Positions 1-6,236 of a stretch of 6,473 bases of DNA are shown piece by piece. The stretch covers positions 1 through 6,473 of the forward strand of contig CAMUBM010000046.1 of assembly GCA_947087145.1 (NCBI GenBank). Reading direction: 5' to 3'. Every line of letters starts with the position of its first letter. Within the stretch, counting starts at the first letter, position 1. The notes under the pieces are model-generated. The model had not been told where the DNA came from and ran no database searches. It saw only the letters and a list, made by a program, of their open reading frames with translations. The translations under genes were made by a program, and so were the position numbers. Origin of the DNA: an uncultured Mycoplasmatota bacterium (lineage in GTDB: Bacteria; Bacillota_I; Bacilli_A; RF39; UBA660).

Positions 1-243
1 TTGCATCTTTATGAAACCATGAAAAATTTTTTATGTGATTTTGATTATCATATAGCCATTTATGAAGAAAAAGTTCATATTTTTAATTATGTTGATATTG
101 TAAAACTTACGGATAAGGAGATTGTTTTAGCAATGCCTACTTTTTCTTTGGTTTTAAAGGGGGAAAATTTCGCAGTAAAGCGCCTTGAAAAAAGAGAAAT
201 ACTTATAGAAGGTATTTTGAACGAGGTGAGGCTGCAAAGATGA
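1..243 (+). CDS. yqfC: YqfC-like sporulation protein, probably 5'-truncated by the window edge
   Basis: Eighty codons are open from the first base to TGA at 241-243. The pattern fits the YqfC family: a short beta-rich protein of about 90 aa with a central 'HIFNYVDIV' strand, an 'LVLKGENFAVKRL' stretch (residues 50-62) and the C-terminal 'EILIEGILNEV' signature (66-76). The family is linked to sporulation in Bacillus and Clostridium; its biochemical role is unknown. YqfC is encoded next to YqfD, and the stop overlaps the yqfD start as ATGA, so the two are probably translationally coupled. The true start is uncertain. TTG at position 1 opens the frame but any ribosome site would be outside the window. 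ATG at 19 gives only 74 aa and has no Shine-Dalgarno sequence. I treat the gene as lacking a few N-terminal codons. Identity rests on weak sequence similarity plus strong context. Confidence 0.82.
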   Translation: MHLYETMKNFLCDFDYHIAIYEEKVHIFNYVDIVKLTDKEIVLAMPTFSLVLKGENFAVKRLEKREILIEGILNEVRLQR

Positions 244-1394
244 AGATAAAGCATTATATTTATATTAAAACTAAAGTTTCGAATAAAAACCGTATTTTAA
301 TGAAACTTTATAAAAATCGTATTCCAGTTTATGATGTGGTTTCTAAAGGGGAAGTGCTTTATTTAAAAGTTTTACAAAGTGATTATGAAAAAATTAAAAA
401 ACATATTGTAACGGCAAAGTTTTATTATGTAAATGATAGTGGCATTTTTAAAGTAAAACGAATGATTACGCCTTTAAAAATATTTGCTGTTTTGTTCTTT
501 TTCGCTGCCGTTTTCTTTTTTAGTCGTGTAATTGTAAAAGTGGAAGTTGTTCATTCCAATAAAGAAATCCGAGAATTGGTAAAGAAAAGTCTGGATGAAC
601 AGGGAATTCATTTTTTGAGTTTTAAAAAGGATTATCAAGAATTACAAAGAATTAAATCTTATCTTTTACAAACCTATAAAGACCAACTTGAATGGTTAGA
701 GATTGAAAGCGTAGGTATGAAATATGTGGTAAGAATAGAAGAACGTATTTTAAATCCTAAAATAGAAGAAGAAAAATATTGTCATATTGTTGCTAATAAA
801 AGTGGGATTGTTTCTAGTATTCAGCATACGAATGGTGAAGTTATTGTGCATGATGGACAATATGTAGCAGAAGGAGATATTTTAATTTCGGGGGAAATAA
901 AATACAATGAAACCGTTAAAAACAATGTTTGCGCTAGTGGAGAGGTACTCGCAGAAGTTTGGTATGAAACGAGTGTTTCTTTACCTATTTCATATGTGAA
1001 CAAGACCAGAACTGGGAAAAAGAGAACTAATTTTGCTATTGATACTGCAAGTGGACGTCATAAAATTTTAAAAAGTCGTCTTCTTCATTATGAAACGGAA
1101 GAAAAAGTATTATTTCATTTTTTTGATTGGACTTTTTATAAGTATATAGAATATGAAGTGGAAGAAGAAAATCTTTTGTATGATTTGGATGCAGGTGTAG
1201 AAAAGGCACTTGCTTTGGCTGATGAAAAAATTAATATGAAATTAAAAGACGGAGAAAAAATAAATACACGAAAAGTTTTGAAAAAAAGTATAAATGATAG
1301 TACAATAGAAGTAGAGATATTTTATTCCGTCTTAGAAAATATAACAAAGGTAGAAGAATTTTCCATTACGGAGGTAGAAGAAGAGGGAAGTTAA
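240..1394 (+). CDS. yqfD: Sporulation protein YqfD
   Basis: The protein has 384 aa, close to the roughly 400 aa usual for YqfD. Residues 1-75 form a basic cytoplasmic domain and 79-99 a single hydrophobic helix ('IFAVLFFFAAVFFF'). After the helix comes 'VEVVHSNKEIRELV' (101-114) and then 'GIHFLSFKK' (122-130), the small POTRA-like module typical of the family. Residues about 185-220 (ANKSGIV..., DGQYVAEGDILISGEI) resemble a lipoyl/biotinyl-type barrel-sandwich hairpin. Such proteins are membrane anchored and are linked to sporulation (the spore coat-associated stage IV class); the molecular role is not known. The ATG at 240 overlaps the yqfC stop, with AGGTGAG at 224-230 as ribosome site. The next gene starts one base after the TAA, so it lies within an operon. 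In Bacillus the next gene is phoH; here it is a VanZ-family gene. Confidence 0.92.
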   Translation: MKIKHYIYIKTKVSNKNRILMKLYKNRIPVYDVVSKGEVLYLKVLQSDYEKIKKHIVTAKFYYVNDSGIFKVKRMITPLKIFAVLFFFAAVFFFSRVIVKVEVVHSNKEIRELVKKSLDEQGIHFLSFKKDYQELQRIKSYLLQTYKDQLEWLEIESVGMKYVVRIEERILNPKIEEEKYCHIVANKSGIVSSIQHTNGEVIVHDGQYVAEGDILISGEIKYNETVKNNVCASGEVLAEVWYETSVSLPISYVNKTRTGKKRTNFAIDTASGRHKILKSRLLHYETEEKVLFHFFDWTFYKYIEYEVEEENLLYDLDAGVEKALALADEKINMKLKDGEKINTRKVLKKSINDSTIEVEIFYSVLENITKVEEFSITEVEEEGS

Positions 1395-1395
1395 A

Positions 1396-2013
1396 ATGAT
1401 AGTAGATACTTTAACAAATACTTTAAAGGATGTATGGCCCATGATTGTCATTTTCTTAGTGGTGATTATTGCTATACGAGCAACTTATATTCGTGTAAAT
1501 CATGAAAAATTGGTGTTTTATCGTGAGTTTTGGAATTTGGTGTTTGTTGTGTATGCATTGCTTCTTTTTTATCTTTTAACAAGTACAGAACTTAATCATA
1601 ATAGTGGTTATAATATTGTTCCTTTTACAGAAATTTTTCGTTATCCTGTGGGAAGTGTTGGTTTTACTAAAAATGTAATTGGGAATATCTTGATTTTTAT
1701 TCCTTTTGGTTATTTTGTTTCGAGTTATGTAAAGGCAAGTCGGGTATCTCATATTTTATTTATCAGTGTTTTAACTTCTTTGACGGTAGAGGTTGTACAA
1801 CGACAGATAGGTCGTTCATTTGATATCGATGATATTTTATTGAATGTTGTAGGAAGTATAATCGGATTTTTGTTATTTATTGGTTTAACAGCAATCAAGA
1901 AACATTTACCAAGAATATTTCAAAGTGATCTATTTTACAATTTAGTTTGTATTGTATTTGCTGTTTTAGGAGTGATTTATTTTACAAGATTGATGGGCTT
2001 AGGGTGGTTTTAG
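1396..2013 (+). CDS. VanZ-family integral membrane protein
   Basis: The protein has 205 aa with about six hydrophobic segments (roughly residues 13-33, 45-63, 94-110, 118-134, 148-165 and 181-199). The VanZ-like signatures are present in order: NIVPF (73-77), GNILIFIPFG (96-105), VEVVQRQIGRSFDIDD (131-146) with the conserved E, Q, GR and DIDD, then LLNVVGSIIGF (148-158). VanZ itself gives low-level teicoplanin resistance in Tn1546, but most chromosomal members of the family have no proven function; a cell-envelope role is only inference. The ATG at 1396 is preceded by GAGGGA (1383-1388, 7-nt spacing) and lies one base after yqfD. The stop TAG shares its G with the ybeY GTG start, so the gene is locked into the operon. 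It occupies the usual phoH position. I see no sign of recent transfer: base use matches its neighbours and there are no flanking repeats. Confidence 0.88.
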   Translation: MIVDTLTNTLKDVWPMIVIFLVVIIAIRATYIRVNHEKLVFYREFWNLVFVVYALLLFYLLTSTELNHNSGYNIVPFTEIFRYPVGSVGFTKNVIGNILIFIPFGYFVSSYVKASRVSHILFISVLTSLTVEVVQRQIGRSFDIDDILLNVVGSIIGFLLFIGLTAIKKHLPRIFQSDLFYNLVCIVFAVLGVIYFTRLMGLGWF

Positions 2014-2453
2014 TGGATGTTACAATTGAAAATGAATATGGTTATAAAAGTGATTATTCTTTTTTGGAGAGTGTGATTTCTATTGCTCTTCGCGAAGAAA
2101 AAGTAGAGAATGCTGTTTTTTCAGTGGTGTTTGTAGATGATGTAAGAATTCAGGAAATCAATAGGGAATACCGAGGCAAAGATGCTGTTACAGATGTGAT
2201 TTCTTTTGCTTTTGAAGAAACCCAAGATTTTGTTTGTCCCGATTATCGCTTTTTGGGAGAAATTTATATTTGTATTCCTAGAATGGAAGAGCAAGCAAGA
2301 GAGTATGGACACTCTGTAAAGCGAGAACTTTCTTTTTTGACGGTGCATGGACTCTTGCATTTGCTTGGGTATGACCATATGACAAAAGAAGAAGAAAATG
2401 TGATGTTTCAAAGACAGGAGGAGATTTTGCATGCAGCAGGTATCGAGAGATGA
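2013..2453 (+). CDS. ybeY: Endoribonuclease YbeY, rRNA maturation factor
   Basis: YbeY is a zinc-dependent RNase that acts in 16S rRNA 3'-end maturation and ribosome quality control. From the GTG at 2013 the product is 146 aa, near the usual 150-160. The metal-binding motif HGLLHLLGYDH is intact (His112, His116, His122), as are the upstream YRGKDAVTDVISF (53-65) and LGEIYI (81-86) signatures. The frame stays open upstream to an ATG at 1947, but that would add 22 residues (MYCICC...) unlike YbeY and sit deep in the VanZ gene. I prefer GTG 2013: AGGGTGG at 2001-2007 is well spaced, and the start overlaps the upstream TAG by one base (TAGTG), typical of coupled translation. The 3' end overlaps dgkA by 23 nt. 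YbeY-DgkA-Era order is conserved in Firmicutes. Confidence 0.96.
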   Translation: MDVTIENEYGYKSDYSFLESVISIALREEKVENAVFSVVFVDDVRIQEINREYRGKDAVTDVISFAFEETQDFVCPDYRFLGEIYICIPRMEEQAREYGHSVKRELSFLTVHGLLHLLGYDHMTKEEENVMFQRQEEILHAAGIER

Positions 2454-2832
2454 TTTAAAGAAAAAAGGTGTAAAACGTTTTTTTGCAAGTATTCATAATA
2501 GTTTGGCAGGTCTTTTTTATGCCTACCGATATGAGCAAAGTTTATGGATTCATGGGATTGCGACGATTTTTGCGATTTCTTTAGGTATTATTTTTCAAAT
2601 TAAGTTTTGGGAATGGGCAGTCGTATTTATTGCTCTTGGAATTGTCTTAGGTATGGAGTTATTAAATACAGCCATTGAAGCAGCAGTAGATTTAGTTACA
2701 TTAGAAATTCATCCCCTTGCTAAAATTGCTAAAGATTGTGGCAGTGCGGCGAGTTTTATTTTAACTTTAGTTGCGGTCTTAATTTGTTTGTTTGTTTTTG
2801 GACCGCGGTTTATGGAAATATTTCATTGGTAG
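2431..2832 (+). CDS. dgkA: Diacylglycerol/undecaprenol kinase family membrane protein (DgkA)
   Basis: This small integral membrane kinase has 133 aa and about three helices (roughly residues 41-57, 61-77 and 106-124). Family motifs: SIHNSLAGL (20-28, the usual A-R-N-S-x-x-G-L region with His for Arg), E35 in the first amphipathic part, the active-site block MELLNTAIEAAVDLV (75-89) with E76, N79, E83 and D87, then HPLAKIAKDCGSAA (94-107). In Gram-positive bacteria this family (B. subtilis DgkA) phosphorylates undecaprenol, feeding the carrier lipid of wall synthesis, rather than diacylglycerol; I infer the same here. The ribosome site AGGAGGAG (2416-2423) lies 7 nt before the ATG, inside ybeY, giving a 23-nt overlap. 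In B. subtilis cdd follows dgkA; here era follows after 16 nt with no cdd. Confidence 0.95.
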   Translation: MQQVSRDDLKKKGVKRFFASIHNSLAGLFYAYRYEQSLWIHGIATIFAISLGIIFQIKFWEWAVVFIALGIVLGMELLNTAIEAAVDLVTLEIHPLAKIAKDCGSAASFILTLVAVLICLFVFGPRFMEIFHW

Positions 2833-2848
2833 TGGAGAAGGTGTTTTT

Positions 2849-3733
2849 ATGAAAAGTGGATTTGTTAGTATTATTGGAAGACCGAATGTTGGGAAGAGTA
2901 CTCTTTTAAATGCTTTGGTGAGCGCAAAGGTAGCGATTACCTCTGATAAAGCACAGACAACGCGTAATGTCATACAAGGAGTCTATAACGAAGAGGATAT
3001 GCAAATTGTTTTTGTGGATACTCCAGGTATTCACAAGCCTCAAAGCAAGTTAGGAAAAATATTAAATAAGCAATCTTTTGCTTTAATTCGGGATGTGGAT
3101 GCCATTTTATTTGTGGTGGATGCGAGTGTTCCTTTTGGAAAAGGGGATGCCTTTATTATGGATGCTTTACGTACAACGGAAGTTCCAGTTTTACTAGTTT
3201 TAAATAAAATCGATAAATTAAAGGAAGAAGAAATTTTGCAGGCTATTACGACGTACAAAGATTTATTTCCTTTTGCAGAGATTGTGCCAGTAAGTAGTAC
3301 AACTTTTGACAATGTCGATCGACTAGCGAGAGTGTTACGTAAGTATTTAAAGGACAATGTCCGTTATTTTGATGAGGATACTTTAACAAGCAATAGTACG
3401 AGTTTTATGATTAGTGAGTTTGTAAGGGAAAAACTTTTGGAACTTACAATTGAAGAGGTACCACATAGTCTTACGTGTGTTACGACGGCTTTTGAAGATA
3501 AAGGAGATATTGTAAATATCAATGTTGATATTATTGTGGATCGGGATTCTATAAAAAAAATTGTGATTGGCAAAAATGGAGAACGCTTAAAAACAGTAGG
3601 AATTATGGCACGAAAAGATATTGAAGAGATGCTTGGAAAAAAGGTGTATTTGGAACTTTTTGTAAAAACAATACGTAAGTGGAGAGAAAAAGAAAAGTTA
3701 CTTCATGAATTAGGTTTTAATGAATTTGAATAA
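2849..3733 (+). CDS. era: GTPase Era
   Basis: Era is an essential GTPase that binds the 3' end of 16S rRNA and assists 30S assembly. The product is 294 aa, normal for the family. All GTPase motifs are visible: G1 GRPNVGKST (10-18), G2 around QTTRN (36-40), G3 DTPG (57-60), G4 NKID (119-122) and G5 VSS (148-150, where SA is more usual). The C-terminal KH domain follows, with its IVIGKNGERLKTVG loop (238-251) and the closing VKTIRKWREKE (272-282). The frame is open to ATG 2792, but that start lies inside dgkA and adds 19 non-Era residues. ATG 2849 is preceded by GGAGAAGG (2834-2841) and begins the standard 'MKSGFVSIIGRPNVGKS'. It follows dgkA by 16 nt. With ybeY two genes upstream, it makes a ribosome-assembly pair on one transcript. 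Confidence 0.98.
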   Translation: MKSGFVSIIGRPNVGKSTLLNALVSAKVAITSDKAQTTRNVIQGVYNEEDMQIVFVDTPGIHKPQSKLGKILNKQSFALIRDVDAILFVVDASVPFGKGDAFIMDALRTTEVPVLLVLNKIDKLKEEEILQAITTYKDLFPFAEIVPVSSTTFDNVDRLARVLRKYLKDNVRYFDEDTLTSNSTSFMISEFVREKLLELTIEEVPHSLTCVTTAFEDKGDIVNINVDIIVDRDSIKKIVIGKNGERLKTVGIMARKDIEEMLGKKVYLELFVKTIRKWREKEKLLHELGFNEFE

Positions 3734-3744
3734 AATTTAAAAAA

Positions 3745-3780
3745 ATTTCCCAATATATAGTTAGAAAGATAGAGGGAAAT
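3745..3780 (+). promoter_or_regulatory. Inverted repeat overlapping the yqzL ribosome site
   Basis: In the 50-nt gap after era, ATTTCCC (3745-3751) is perfectly complementary to GGGAAAT (3774-3780), giving a 7-bp stem with a 22-nt loop; two more A-U pairs could form beyond one mismatch. The right arm covers most of the yqzL Shine-Dalgarno sequence AGAGGGA (3771-3777). Folding would mask that site. It has no U-tract, so it does not look like a terminator. Whether it forms or regulates anything is inference; in such AT-rich DNA a chance repeat is possible, although three of the seven pairs are G-C. Confidence 0.35.
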
Positions 3781-3783
3781 ATT

Positions 3784-3909
3784 ATGAATAAAAAAGAAGC
3801 ATGGGATCAATTTAAAAAATCAGGAAGTGTTGCAGATTATTTAGAATATGCAAAGCAAAAGAAGAGTGAAGAAAATGATAACAAAAATAGAGGGAATCAT
3901 CGTTCATGA
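3784..3909 (+). CDS. yqzL: YqzL-like small protein
   Basis: A 41-codon gene starts at ATG 3784 and ends at TGA 3907-3909. The product begins MNKKEAWDQFKKSGSVADYL, and the W-x-x-F-x-x-(T/S)G-x-x-x-x-YL core (W7, F10, G14, Y19, L20) matches the YqzL family of about 45 aa found between era and recO in many Firmicutes. The function of YqzL is unknown. The rest is charged (KQKKSEENDNKNR) with no membrane segment. A good ribosome site, AGAGGGA (3771-3777), lies 6 nt before the ATG. The 3' end overlaps recO by 35 nt in another frame, so recO is probably translated by coupling to it: the recO start has only a purine-rich GAAGAGTGAAG stretch inside yqzL. Position, ribosome site and motif all agree, although the gene is short enough to be missed by length cut-offs. 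Confidence 0.85.
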   Translation: MNKKEAWDQFKKSGSVADYLEYAKQKKSEENDNKNRGNHRS

Positions 3910-4606
3910 GACTCCTTATGGAGAGAGTTCTAAAATTATACAGATTTTTACAAAAAAATATGGAATTTTAGGAGTTATGTGCAAGGGAGTACAATCTATG
4001 AAAAGTCCTTTGCGTGCTTTAACCATGAAATTTACTTATGGTTTTTTTTATATTTATTACAAAGAGGATAAATTATCTCTATTGAAGGATGTGGATTTAC
4101 TAAGTGATTTTAAAGAGATTAAAAGTGATATCCTTTTGGTAAGTTATTTGAATTATTTAACGGAACTTACGGTGCAAGTGTTTAAACAAAGTATGGATAC
4201 TCTTTTGTATGATTTGTTTTTGGCGGGTATTCAAAAAATAGAAGAAAAAATGGAACCTTTAGTGATTACCAATATATTGGAACTCAAGTATTTGCCTTAT
4301 TTGGGTGTTGGTTTAGAGTTAGATTCTTGTATTTTGTGTGGCAATAAAACTAATATTGTCACCATTGACGCTGATGTTGGAGGTTATGTGTGTAAAAGGT
4401 GTTATACCAATCAAATTTTAGTCCAACCAAAGACCATTAAAATGATACGAATGTATTATTATGTCGATATTTCATCTATTTCTAAATTAGCTATTAGTAA
4501 AGAGGTAGTAAAAGAAATTAATTTTTTTATTCATCGTTATTATGAACGATATACTGGGTTGTATTTGAATAGTAAAAAGTTTTTAGAGAAAATGCTTGCT
4601 TTTTAG
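3875..4606 (+). CDS. recO: DNA repair protein RecO
   Basis: RecO is the recombination mediator that, with RecR, loads RecA on SSB-coated single-stranded DNA and promotes annealing. The product is 243 aa, normal for the family. The N-terminal OB-fold is recognisable: EGIIVHETPYGESSKIIQIF (6-25), then YGILGVMCKGVQSMKSPL (29-46) with the conserved kGvxxxkS region. A helical domain follows, carrying a zinc finger of four cysteines, CILC (152-155) and CKRC (173-176). The frame extends up to an ATG at 3848, but ATG 3875 gives the family-typical N-terminus (M-x-x-x-x-G-I-V) without nine extra basic residues. Its start lies inside yqzL. The gene is the last of the block: 229 nt with a separate promoter follow. 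Confidence 0.96.
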   Translation: MITKIEGIIVHETPYGESSKIIQIFTKKYGILGVMCKGVQSMKSPLRALTMKFTYGFFYIYYKEDKLSLLKDVDLLSDFKEIKSDILLVSYLNYLTELTVQVFKQSMDTLLYDLFLAGIQKIEEKMEPLVITNILELKYLPYLGVGLELDSCILCGNKTNIVTIDADVGGYVCKRCYTNQILVQPKTIKMIRMYYYVDISSISKLAISKEVVKEINFFIHRYYERYTGLYLNSKKFLEKMLAF

Positions 4607-4638
4607 ATAATCAATCTATTTAAAATTGTGTAGAAATT

Positions 4639-4677
4639 AAAAAACTTAAATTCGTGCTTGTATTTTTCTTTTTTTTT
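4639..4677 (+). terminator. Possible weak terminator after recO
   Basis: AAAAAAC (4639-4645) can pair with GTATTTTT (4660-4667) apart from one bulged A, around a 14-nt loop. A C and nine Ts (4669-4677) follow. The arrangement resembles an intrinsic terminator for the upstream operon, but the stem is nearly all A-U and would be unstable, and it overlaps the -35 region and spacer of the glyS promoter. No better hairpin is visible between recO and that promoter, so the operon may read through into glyS. Confidence 0.22.
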
Positions 4678-4686
4678 GCATATAAT
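4658..4686 (+). promoter_or_regulatory. Sigma-A-type promoter for the T-box/glyS transcript
   Basis: A perfect -10 box TATAAT (4681-4686) lies 17 bp after a weaker -35 TTGTAT (4658-4663). The spacer is dominated by a T-run. Initiation would be expected near 4692-4694, immediately before the first element of the T-box leader, which supports the assignment. Confidence 0.8.
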
Positions 4687-4692
4687 CTTTGT

Positions 4693-4835
4693 ATACAAAC
4701 GTTGATGAGTGTTGGAAAACTCGGAGTTATATAAGAAAAGTGATTCGCTTTAGAATAAGTAGGGTGGAACCGCGGAGTGTATCTTCGTCCCTATGTTTGT
4801 TCTTTAGCTTTTTTTATTTAAAGGAGGAAAAAATT
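4693..4835 (+). promoter_or_regulatory. T-box leader (glycine) of glyS, unusually short
   Basis: T-box RNAs bind a specific tRNA and sense whether it is charged. The conserved T-box sequence AGGGTGGAACCGCG is at 4761-4774. The antiterminator folds as expected: TAGGG (4760-4764) with CCCTA (4789-4793), a 7-nt bulge TGGAACC (4765-4771) that would bind the tRNA NCCA end, and GCGGAG (4772-4777) with CTTCGT (4783-4788). A Stem III-like hairpin is AAAGTG/CGCTTT (4737-4742/4746-4751). Stem I must fit between the start site near 4693 and about 4735. It contains a GATGAG segment (4704-4709), a small hairpin GAGT/ACTC (4707-4710/4719-4722) and, right after it, GGA (4723-4725), a candidate Gly specifier. 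I see no room for the usual apical AG-bulge and loop, nor for Stem II. No canonical terminator follows. The start position and Stem I folding are inferred. Confidence 0.9.
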
Positions 4836-6218
4836 ATGGAAAAGAAAATTACGATGGAAGAGTTAGTGAATTATTGTAAACAATATGGATTTGTTTTTCA
4901 AGGAAGCGAAATTTATGGAGGACTTTCTAATACTTGGGATTATGGTTCTTTAGGTAGAGAACTCAAAAATAATATAAAAAATGCTTGGTGGAAAAAATTT
5001 ATCCAAGAGAACTTGTATAATTATGGATTGGATAGTGCTATTTTAATGAACCCAGAGGTATGGGTAGCTAGTGGACATGTGGCTAGTTTTGCTGACCCTT
5101 TGATTGATTGTAAGAAATGTAAAGCTCGTGCACGTGCAGATAAATTGATAGAAGATTTTACAAATGGTACTGAAACAGGAGATGGTTGGGAAAATGAAAA
5201 GTTAGAGAATTTTATTTTAGAAAATCATATTCCATGTCCTAAGTGTGGAGCGTGTGAGTTTACACCGATTCGTAAGTTTAATTTGTTATTTGAAACCCAT
5301 CAAGGAGTTACAGAAGATGCGAAAAGTAAAGTGTATTTACGAGGAGAGACTGCCCAAGGAATTTTTGTTAACTTTTTAAATGTACAAAGAAGTATGCGGG
5401 CGAAGGTTCCTTTTGGAATTGGACAAATTGGAAAGAGTTTTCGAAATGAAATTACACCTGGGAACTTTATTTTCCGTACGCGTGAATTTGAACAAATGGA
5501 GTTAGAGTTCTTTTGTAAACCGAATACGGATTTGGAATGGTTTGGATATTGGAAGAATTATTGTTTAGATTTTTTGAAAGATTTGGGTTTAGAAAAAGAA
5601 AATCTAAGATATCGAGATCATGCAAAAGAAGAGTTATCTTTTTATAGCAAAGCAACAACGGATATTGAGTTTTTGTTCCCTATGGGTTGGGGAGAATTAT
5701 GGGGAATTGCAGATCGAACAGATTACGATTTAGGTGTGCATATGGAGCATGCTAATTGTGATTTACGTTATTTAGACCCAGAAACGAATGAAAAGTATCT
5801 ACCATTTGTGATTGAACCATCGGTTGGAGTAGATCGTTTATTTTTGGCAGTTCTTTCTAATGCTTATCATAAAGAGTTACTCGAAAATGGCGAAGAAAGG
5901 GAAGTTTTGCGTATTAAACCTTTCTTAGCTCCAATAAAAGTAACGATTTTGCCTTTGATAAAAAAAGTACACGGAGAAAAAGCACAAGAACTATTTGCTA
6001 ATTTATGTAAAGAGTTTTCTTGTTCTTATGATGAGACAGGAAGTATTGGAAAAAGATATCGTAGAAGTGATGCTATTGGTACACCATTTTGTATTACCAT
6101 TGATGATGATACTTTGGAAAATAATGTTGTAACTTTACGGGATAGAGATACAATGGAACAAGTAAAATTAAATATAAAAGAATTAAAATCTTATATAGAA
6201 GAGAAAATTAAATTTTAA
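4836..6218 (+). CDS. glyS: Glycine--tRNA ligase, single-chain dimeric type
   Basis: The enzyme charges tRNA-Gly with glycine using ATP. The product is 460 aa, matching the alpha2 class II GlyRS of staphylococci and mycoplasmas (about 455-465 aa) rather than the GlyQ/GlyS tetramer. N-terminal motif GSEIYGGLSNTWDYG (23-37) and RGETAQGIFVNF (169-180) are diagnostic. Motif 2 spans GKSFRNEITPG...FRTREFEQMELEFF (199-226) and motif 3 is EPSVGVDRL (327-335). An insertion carries a probable zinc site, CKKC (92-95) and CPKC (134-137). Residues from about 362 form the anticodon-binding domain, including DETGSIGKRYRRSDAIGTP (399-417). The frame is open upstream to 4689, but that region is the T-box RNA; ATG 4836 has AAAGGAGG (4820-4827) 8 nt before it and gives the standard start. 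The T-box upstream predicts induction when uncharged tRNA-Gly accumulates. Confidence 0.98.
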   Translation: MEKKITMEELVNYCKQYGFVFQGSEIYGGLSNTWDYGSLGRELKNNIKNAWWKKFIQENLYNYGLDSAILMNPEVWVASGHVASFADPLIDCKKCKARARADKLIEDFTNGTETGDGWENEKLENFILENHIPCPKCGACEFTPIRKFNLLFETHQGVTEDAKSKVYLRGETAQGIFVNFLNVQRSMRAKVPFGIGQIGKSFRNEITPGNFIFRTREFEQMELEFFCKPNTDLEWFGYWKNYCLDFLKDLGLEKENLRYRDHAKEELSFYSKATTDIEFLFPMGWGELWGIADRTDYDLGVHMEHANCDLRYLDPETNEKYLPFVIEPSVGVDRLFLAVLSNAYHKELLENGEEREVLRIKPFLAPIKVTILPLIKKVHGEKAQELFANLCKEFSCSYDETGSIGKRYRRSDAIGTPFCITIDDDTLENNVVTLRDRDTMEQVKLNIKELKSYIEEKIKF

Positions 6219-6236
6219 AAAGGAGTGGGTTTTGGT

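Noticed and set aside
821..1003. Reverse-strand open frame of 60 codons inside yqfD
   Set aside because: It is fully antisense to a well-supported gene, has no family resemblance, and the forward frame explains the conservation pattern.
1947..2012. N-terminal extension of YbeY from ATG 1947
   Set aside because: It lies within the VanZ coding region and encodes residues foreign to YbeY. GTG 2013 has a suitable ribosome site and gives the usual length.
2121..2432. Reverse-strand open frame of 103 codons opposite ybeY
   Set aside because: The forward frame carries intact YbeY catalytic motifs; the reverse product is a low-complexity by-product of AT-rich codon use.
3040..3573. Two reverse-strand open frames (105 and 69 codons) opposite era
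   Set aside because: They are shadows of the Era coding frame with Ser/Thr-rich composition typical of antisense translation, and no ribosome site is evident.
4607..4660. Possible small gene or RNA between recO and the glyS promoter
   Set aside because: The stretch is short, very AT-rich and interrupted by stops. Beyond the weak A-U hairpin it shows no ribosome site or conserved structure.
4689..4835. N-terminal extension of GlyRS from ATG 4689 (49 extra residues)
   Set aside because: The stretch is the T-box leader RNA, begins at or before the expected transcription start, and gives a peptide unlike any GlyRS. ATG 4836 has a strong ribosome site.
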